Assembly: GCF_013385425.1 (NCBI RefSeq)
Contig: NZ_JACAQA010000043.1
Location: 1-64,000, forward strand
Origin: Pseudomonas gingeri
GTDB lineage: Bacteria > Pseudomonadota > Gammaproteobacteria > Pseudomonadales > Pseudomonadaceae
Length of the DNA stretch: 64,000 nucleotides
Direction: 5' to 3'
Below the pieces are notes generated by a model that made no database searches, was not told the origin of the DNA, and was given only the letters and a program-made list of their open reading frames with translations. The first letter of the stretch is position 1. Each line of letters begins with the position of its first letter. Positions 59,309-64,000 of the stretch are shown here, piece after piece. Position numbers and translations under genes: made by a program.

Positions 59309-59340
59309 TTGTTGACAACGCAGAACCAAGCGCTCAACCT

Positions 59341-59362
59341 CTACCTACCATTTGACAGGCAG
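59341..59362. promoter_or_regulatory. TetR operator, copy 2
   Basis: CTACCTACCATTTGACAGGC and two more bases match copy 1 at 18 of 22 positions, 12 bp before the GST start. An outer CTACCT/AGGTAG pair spans 59341-59366. Confidence 0.65.
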
Positions 59363-59373
59363 GTAGATAAATC

Positions 59374-60144
59374 ATGACTTTCCAGCAACCGCACGACGTG
59401 TCCGAATCCCCAACGATGAAAATCTACGACTGGTACAACGGCCCCTACCCGGCGCGTGTCCGTATCGCGTTAGCCGAGAAAGGACTGCTGTCCCGGACCG
59501 AGTTTGTACCGGTCAATCTATGGGCAGGCGAGCACAAGAAACCCGAGTTCCTGGCCCTCAATTACTCGGGAACACTGCCCGTCCTGGAGCTGGGCGACGG
59601 CACGCTCATTGCCGAGTGCACCGCCATCACCCAGTACCTTGATGCACTGGAAGGCGCCCCTACGCTCACGGGTAAAACCCCCACCGAGAAAGGTCTCATC
59701 CATATGATGACCAAGCGTGCGGAAATCGAATTTCTAGACGCTGTCAGTGTGTATTTCCATCACGCAACGCCCGGGCTTGGGCCGGACGTCGAGCTGTCTC
59801 AGAACCCTGAATGGGGTGAGCGGATGCGGGACAAGGCAGTCAGGGGGATGCACTATTTCAACAGTGTCCTGAAAGGTCAGCCTTTTGTTGCAGGTAATGA
59901 ATTCTCGATGGCCGATATTGCGCTGGTGGGCGGCATGATTTTCGCCTCGCTGGTGAAACTGCCGATACCTGATGAATGTGAAGCATTGGCCGCCTGGCAG
60001 GCCAGGATGCACGAGCGATCGAGCGTGCAGCAATGGCGCGCGATGGTGAAACGAGGATCGGGCACCGCCCGGGCAACCCAGTTCGACCACGCCACTGGCA
60101 CGCCGCCGAAAGCCATGCCCCAGAGGACCAACAGCAACGCCTGA
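59374..60144 (+). CDS. Glutathione S-transferase
   Basis: The frame gives 256 residues from ATG 59374, or 242 from the ATG at 59416, where homology begins (MKIYDWYNGPYPARVRIALAEKG). The thioredoxin-like N-domain has YSGTLPVLELGDGTLIAECTAI with the glutathione-binding Glu-Cys/Ser pair, followed by the all-helical domain (FVAGNEFSMADIALVGGMIFA). The last 35 residues or so read through the antisense of an MFS relic (60057-60190), so the normal C-terminus has probably been replaced. It would conjugate electrophiles to glutathione. Confidence 0.88.
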   Translation: MTFQQPHDVSESPTMKIYDWYNGPYPARVRIALAEKGLLSRTEFVPVNLWAGEHKKPEFLALNYSGTLPVLELGDGTLIAECTAITQYLDALEGAPTLTGKTPTEKGLIHMMTKRAEIEFLDAVSVYFHHATPGLGPDVELSQNPEWGERMRDKAVRGMHYFNSVLKGQPFVAGNEFSMADIALVGGMIFASLVKLPIPDECEALAAWQARMHERSSVQQWRAMVKRGSGTARATQFDHATGTPPKAMPQRTNSNA

Positions 60145-60190
60145 CACGGCACAGAAGCAGGCAGCAGCACCAAGGCCAATAGGCGGCCTT
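60057..60190 (-). pseudogene. Relic of an MFS efflux transporter
   Basis: The minus-strand frame reads LLALVLLPASVPCQALLLVL and then WGMAFGGVPVAWSNWVARAV, a membrane segment plus conserved turn found in the C-terminal half of sugar/arabinose-type MFS exporters. It lacks any start, and the rest of the carrier is missing on both sides. It lies under the 3' end of the GST gene and shows a deletion here. Confidence 0.6.
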
Positions 60191-60310
60191 CAGCTGTGCC
60201 TTCAAGCGCATCACCGGCCAGCCACCCGGCGCCAGCCGGCAAGTGGTTCGTTCCAGCGCCTCCTGAAATTCCCGGCGCGAAAGATCGCGCCGGGGCCTCG
60301 CGGCCTGAAA

Positions 60311-60487
60311 TCAGTGACTGGTCATTCCGGCCATGTGCATCATGAATCGGAACAGGCCGGCCACCACGCCCAGTGCAATCACGCTGCCGAACCAAATCGA
60401 GATCAGCCAAAGCACCTGCCGATACCAAAGGGTGGCTTCGTTTTGTGCAGCCGACACTTCAGTGTTTTCGCTATCAATGGTAGCCAT
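60311..60487 (-). CDS. DUF2474/CydX-like small subunit of the cyanide-insensitive oxidase
   Basis: A 58-residue protein runs from ATG 60487. One membrane helix (about 24-48, with WLISIWFGSVIALGVVAGLF) is preceded by LWYRQVL and followed by RFMMHMAGMTSH. Small single-helix proteins after cioB (DUF2474, the CydX counterpart) stabilise cytochrome bd oxidases. It overlaps the cioB stop by 14 bp. Confidence 0.85.
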   Translation of the reverse strand: MATIDSENTEVSAAQNEATLWYRQVLWLISIWFGSVIALGVVAGLFRFMMHMAGMTSH

Positions 60488-61496
60488 CGCCTATCCTCAC
60501 TTTTCCTCGGAACACGTAATAGCTCCAGCAGGTGTACATCAAGATGATCGGCAGGATGAACAACGTGCCGATCAAGATGAACAACTGGCTTGTAGGGGGC
60601 GAAGCCGCCTCCCACAGGCTGATGGACGGTGGAACGATGTTCGGCCAGATACTGAACGCCAATCCGATATAACCCAGGAACACCAGCGCCAGGGTGAACA
60701 CAAAGGGCCAATGGGAATGATACTGGCGTAGCGCGCGCAGCAACCCGAACAGCGCCAGCACACCCAGGACCAACAACCCGCCAAACACCACGATGTGCGC
60801 GTGGGTAAACCAGCGTGTCGCAATCTCGGGATGCAGCCATGGCGTCCATACGCAGAGCACCGCGACGACTGCCGTCAGCACAAACGCCAGCGGCCGGGTG
60901 TAGTGGCGCATACGTGACTCCAGCATGCCTTCGGTCTTGACCAGCAACCAGGTACTGCCGAGCAACGCATAAGCGACAATCAAACCAACCCCACAGAACA
61001 ACGGGAACGGTGCCAGCCAATCCAGGGTGCCACCGGCAAACTGCCGATTGACGACCGCAATACCTGCGATGTACGCGCCGATCACGATGCCTTGGCAAAA
61101 CGTCGCCAGCAGTGAGCCGCCGATAAAGGCCAGGTCCCAGATATGACGCTTTTCAGGACTGGCCTTGAAGCGGAACTCAAACGCCACGCCGCGGAAGATC
61201 AACCCGGCCAGCATGAACATCAGCGGCAGGTACAACGCCTCCAGAATCACCGAGTAAGCCAGTGGAAACGCACCGTAAAGCGCTGCCCCACCGAGGATCA
61301 GCCAGGTTTCATTGCCGTCCCATACTGGCGCGACGGTGTTCATCATCACATCGCGCTCCTGCGCATCGGGGATCAGCGGAAACAGGATGCCCACCCCCAG
61401 GTCGAACCCGTCCATGATCACGTACATCATCACCCCGAAGGCAATGATGACGCCCCAGATCAACGACAAATCGATGCCTTGAATACCCATGTTCAA
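60474..61496 (-). CDS. cioB: Cytochrome bd-type (cyanide-insensitive) ubiquinol oxidase subunit II
   Basis: The protein has 340 residues with about eight membrane segments. The N-terminus IWGVIIAFGVMMYVIMDGFDLGVGILFPL and VAPVWDGNETWLILGGAALYGAFP are diagnostic for CydB/CioB. It pairs with subunit I encoded 9 bp upstream. No haem ligands are expected in this subunit. Confidence 0.95.
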   Translation of the reverse strand: MNMGIQGIDLSLIWGVIIAFGVMMYVIMDGFDLGVGILFPLIPDAQERDVMMNTVAPVWDGNETWLILGGAALYGAFPLAYSVILEALYLPLMFMLAGLIFRGVAFEFRFKASPEKRHIWDLAFIGGSLLATFCQGIVIGAYIAGIAVVNRQFAGGTLDWLAPFPLFCGVGLIVAYALLGSTWLLVKTEGMLESRMRHYTRPLAFVLTAVVAVLCVWTPWLHPEIATRWFTHAHIVVFGGLLVLGVLALFGLLRALRQYHSHWPFVFTLALVFLGYIGLAFSIWPNIVPPSISLWEAASPPTSQLFILIGTLFILPIILMYTCWSYYVFRGKVRIGDGYH

Positions 61497-61505
61497 TCCC
61501 CTTGC

Positions 61506-62927
61506 TCAGTTGACGTGATCGCTGGACGCAAGCGTCTCGGCGACGGCGGACAGGGGGCGGCGTGGCGTACGCTCCTGGCCAGGACCACCTTGCGGCGGAT
61601 GATCGTGATGCGGCTGAGGCCCCTTGCGTACCAGTTTCATCATGTAACCGATGCCCACCGCGAACACCGAGAAGTAGATCAACACAAACAACGCCAGCGA
61701 AATGCTCAGTTGCGTGACGGTGTGATTGGACGCGGCATCGGCCGTGCGCAACAGCCCGTAGACCACCCACGGCTGACGACCGACTTCGGTGGTGATCCAG
61801 CCCGCCAGCATCGCGATCAGACCGGTCGGCCCCATAAACAGCACCAGGCGCAGGAACAGCCGATTGCGGTACAGCGCGCCATTGCGGCGTAACGCAAGAC
61901 CCAGCACCCCCGTAAGGATCATCAACATGCCCAGCCCGGCCATGACCCGGAAGCTGAAGAAAATGATCGTCGCGTTGGGACGGTCCTCCTTGGGGAAGCT
62001 CTTGAGCGCAGGGATCTGTTTATCCAGGCTGTGGGTCAGGATCAGACTGCCCAGGTAAGGGATTTCGATGGCATAGCGGGTCTTCTCGGCCGCCATGTCC
62101 GGGATGCCAAACAGCACCAGCGGCGTCGGCTCGTTACCGACGTTTTCCCAATGCCCTTCCATGGCGGCTATTTTCGCGGGTTGATGTTCCAGGGTATTCA
62201 GACCATGGGCGTCACCGACCACCGCCTGGATCGGCGACACGATCAACGCCATCCACAACGCCATCGAGAGCATCTTGCGGATGTGTGGCGTGTCGTTTTT
62301 ACGCAGCAGATGCCAGGCCGCCGATGACCCGACAAAGAATGCCGTGGCCACAAACGCGGCGATGGCCATGTGTGCCAGGCGAAACGGGAACGACGGGTTG
62401 AAGACGATGGCCAGCCAGTCCATCGGCATGATCCGCCCATCGACGATCGAGAAGCCCTGTGGCGTCTGCATCCAGCTGTTGGACGCCAGGATCCAGAAAG
62501 TCGAGATCAACGTACCGAGGGCGACCATCACCGTGGCAAAGAAATGCAGCCCTCGTCCTACCCGGTTCCAGCCGAACAACATGACCCCGAGAAAGCCTGC
62601 TTCAAGGAAAAATGCCGTCAACACCTCATACGTGAGCAACGGCCCGGTGATACTCCCGGCGAAGTCGGAGAAACGGCTCCAGTTGGTACCGAACTCGTAG
62701 GCCATGACCAACCCGGAGACCACGCCCATGCCGAAGTTGACGGCAAAAATCTTTGACCAGAAGTGATACAGGTCCTTGTACACCGCATTGTTGCTTCTCA
62801 GCCACAGGCCTTCGAGCACCGCCAGGAAACTGGCCAGCCCAATGGTGATGGCGGGAAATATGATGTGAAACGAGACCGTAAACGCGAATTGAATGCGCGC
62901 CAGGTCCAACGCCCCCGGATTTAACAT
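61506..62927 (-). CDS. cioA: Cytochrome bd-type (cyanide-insensitive) ubiquinol oxidase subunit I
   Basis: The protein has 473 residues with about nine membrane segments. The N-terminal ARIQFAFTVSFHIIFPAITIG has the haem b595 ligand His19, FEFG-like MAYEFGTNWSRFSDFAG follows, and ALWMALIVSPIQAVVGDAHG holds the quinol-site helix. The Q-loop is short, as in CioA rather than E. coli CydA. It reduces oxygen to water with ubiquinol and tolerates cyanide and sulfide. The order cioA-cioB-DUF2474 is normal. Confidence 0.95.
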   Translation of the reverse strand: MLNPGALDLARIQFAFTVSFHIIFPAITIGLASFLAVLEGLWLRSNNAVYKDLYHFWSKIFAVNFGMGVVSGLVMAYEFGTNWSRFSDFAGSITGPLLTYEVLTAFFLEAGFLGVMLFGWNRVGRGLHFFATVMVALGTLISTFWILASNSWMQTPQGFSIVDGRIMPMDWLAIVFNPSFPFRLAHMAIAAFVATAFFVGSSAAWHLLRKNDTPHIRKMLSMALWMALIVSPIQAVVGDAHGLNTLEHQPAKIAAMEGHWENVGNEPTPLVLFGIPDMAAEKTRYAIEIPYLGSLILTHSLDKQIPALKSFPKEDRPNATIIFFSFRVMAGLGMLMILTGVLGLALRRNGALYRNRLFLRLVLFMGPTGLIAMLAGWITTEVGRQPWVVYGLLRTADAASNHTVTQLSISLALFVLIYFSVFAVGIGYMMKLVRKGPQPHHDHPPQGGPGQERTPRRPLSAVAETLASSDHVN

Positions 62928-63020
62928 GACGATACCCTCAGAGTGTTTCGCGACTCGCAGCGAACTGATGCCCGATGATCAGGAAAAATCGGGGCGACGC
63001 TCACGCCGCCCCGGCCCGGT

Positions 63021-64000
63021 TCAAGCGCCAGAGGACTGGATCAGGTTGCTGACCGCTGCTGGCTCAAGGCGAATCGCGATGAACTTCGAGGTCGGCGTAA
63101 AGGTGCGGTCGCCGTAGCTTTCCAGCGGCACCAGTGGGTTGGTTTCCGGGTAATAGGCTGCGGCCTGGCCCGCTGGAATGTCGTAGGCGATCAAGGTAAA
63201 ACCGCTGACTCTGCGCTCACGACCATCGCCCCAGAGCGAAATCATGTCGACCTTTTGCCCCGGCTCGTAACCAAGTTTGCGAATGTCCTGCTCATTGACG
63301 AACACCACGTCGCGCATGCCGTAGACGCCGCGATAACGGTCATCAAGCCCGTACAACGTGGTGTTGTACTGATCGTGGGAGCGCATGGTTTGCAGGATCA
63401 GGTCCGGTTTCACGGCCAGGCTGCGCACACCTTCGCTGACCAGGTGTGCCGGCAACACGCTCGGGGCAAATTGCGCTTTTCCGGTGGTGGTTTTCCAGAT
63501 GCGCTGGGCGGCGTTGTTGCCCAGGTGAAAGCCGCCGGGGTGCAGCAGTTTTTTATTGAAGTCCTTGAAGCCGGGAATGGTGTCGGCAATCAGGTCACGG
63601 ATGCGACTGTAATCGGCAACCGCCCACAGCCAGTCGATCGGGTGTTTGCCCAGTGTCGCGTTGGCGATCCCGGCAATGATCGCCGGCTCCGAACGCATCA
63701 ACGGCGATTTGGGTTTCAGTTGGCCGTGGGAAATGTGCACCATGCTGAAGGTGTCTTCCACCGTCACACCTTGTGGCCCTTGCGCCTGCATATCGATGTC
63801 GGTACGCCCCAGGCACGGCAAAATCAGGGCCTCACGACCGGTGACCAAATGGCTGCGATTGAGCTTGGTGGCGATATGGACGGTCAGGTCGCAGTTGCGC
63901 AGGGCGTCGTGGGTGCGCGGGCTGTCGGGCGTCGCTTGGGCGAAGTTGCCGCCCAGGCCGATGAACACTTTCGAACGCCCCTCCTCCATCGCCGCAATCG
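63021..64000 (-). CDS. FdhF/YdeP-type molybdopterin oxidoreductase, C-terminal part
   Basis: The reading frame stays open to the end of the window, so the N-terminus lies beyond 64000. The visible part includes KVFIGLGGNFAQATPDSPRTHDAL and HIATKLNRSHLVTGREALILPCLGRTDID from the molybdopterin-binding core. The C-terminal domain (LVSEGVRSLAVKPDLILQTMRSHDQYNTTLYG) is the dinucleotide-binding fold. The pattern is that of YdeP-like acid-resistance or formate-dehydrogenase-related proteins. It precedes cioA on the same strand with a 93-bp gap. Confidence 0.88.
   Translation of the reverse strand, partial: IAAMEEGRSKVFIGLGGNFAQATPDSPRTHDALRNCDLTVHIATKLNRSHLVTGREALILPCLGRTDIDMQAQGPQGVTVEDTFSMVHISHGQLKPKSPLMRSEPAIIAGIANATLGKHPIDWLWAVADYSRIRDLIADTIPGFKDFNKKLLHPGGFHLGNNAAQRIWKTTTGKAQFAPSVLPAHLVSEGVRSLAVKPDLILQTMRSHDQYNTTLYGLDDRYRGVYGMRDVVFVNEQDIRKLGYEPGQKVDMISLWGDGRERRVSGFTLIAYDIPAGQAAAYYPETNPLVPLESYGDRTFTPTSKFIAIRLEPAAVSNLIQSSGA

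Noticed and set aside
1..64000. CRISPR arrays and rRNA or tRNA genes
   Set aside because: No regularly spaced repeats and no recognisable rRNA or tRNA sequence were seen anywhere in the window.

Overview
The window looks like a chromosomal segment of a fluorescent-type Pseudomonas. The evidence is the gene content: an ExaC/ErdR/hybrid-kinase/FIST/ErcA alcohol-response block, a CioAB-type cytochrome bd oxidase with a small third subunit, carboxynorspermidine enzymes, glycine-betaine type ABC transport, and the GC-rich codon use of most genes. Positions 1 to about 9,400 are visibly more AT-rich outside the insertion sequence and behave as an accessory defence island.

Defence island (1-10,100). 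A retron of the Ec67 type (reverse transcriptase fused to a Toprim domain) is encoded on the minus strand. A well-formed promoter and a short msr-msd RNA gene, bounded by a 14-bp inverted repeat, lie directly upstream. Next come a relic of an IS5-like transposase, an unrecognised 262-aa protein, and a Gabija pair (GajB helicase and GajA ATPase-Toprim nuclease), also on the minus strand. An IS3-family (IS2-group) element sits about 125 bp upstream of gajA, followed by an unrecognised 187-aa protein. A 29-bp imperfect direct repeat (25 of 29 identical) lies at 2364 and 10094 and brackets the Gabija/IS part.

Metabolic and transport region (10,100-25,100). This holds a LysE exporter, an SSS symporter, and a betaine-type ABC transporter with a pyrroline-5-carboxylate reductase-like enzyme. 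It continues with a TetR regulator and a divergent StcD/DgcA-like N-demethylase plus cupin, which together suggest uptake and demethylation of a methylated amino acid such as N-methylproline or proline betaine. Then follows a decayed arsenic operon (arsR, arsC, truncated arsH, no arsB), a NemR-like TetR gene with three matching operators that link it to a DJ-1/PfpI gene, a phytanoyl-CoA dioxygenase-like gene and a truncated acyl-CoA ligase.

Candidate peptide-modification cassette (26,500-29,700). Three proteins share a C-terminal DUF1843-like segment of about 55 residues with a G-D/N-L motif; two of them also carry an N-terminal DUF1842-like domain. They sit directly in front of a radical SAM/SPASM enzyme with an extra C-terminal zinc-ribbon-like motif. 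This is the most interesting uncharacterised system in the window.

Oxidation and periplasmic block (29,700-46,700). LysR, MFS and DsbA-family genes precede a three-gene molybdenum hydroxylase (cytochrome c, 2Fe-2S and Mo subunits) with a flavin monooxygenase resembling N-heteroaromatic hydroxylases. Next are a methyltransferase, an odd 833-aa secreted protein combining propeller-like repeats with a CxxCH motif beside a nucleoside-hydrolase homologue, a second CxxCH protein, and small genes.

Alcohol-response block and right end (46,700-64,000). exaC, an erdR-like regulator, a three-PAS hybrid kinase, a FIST sensor and an ercA-like dehydrogenase come first; a near-identical 14-bp motif occurs in both divergent promoter regions. 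They are followed by SotB, carboxynorspermidine dehydrogenase and decarboxylase, a TetR/GST pair with duplicated operators, cioAB plus a 58-aa DUF2474-like subunit, and the start-truncated end of an FdhF/YdeP-type molybdopterin oxidoreductase running off the window.
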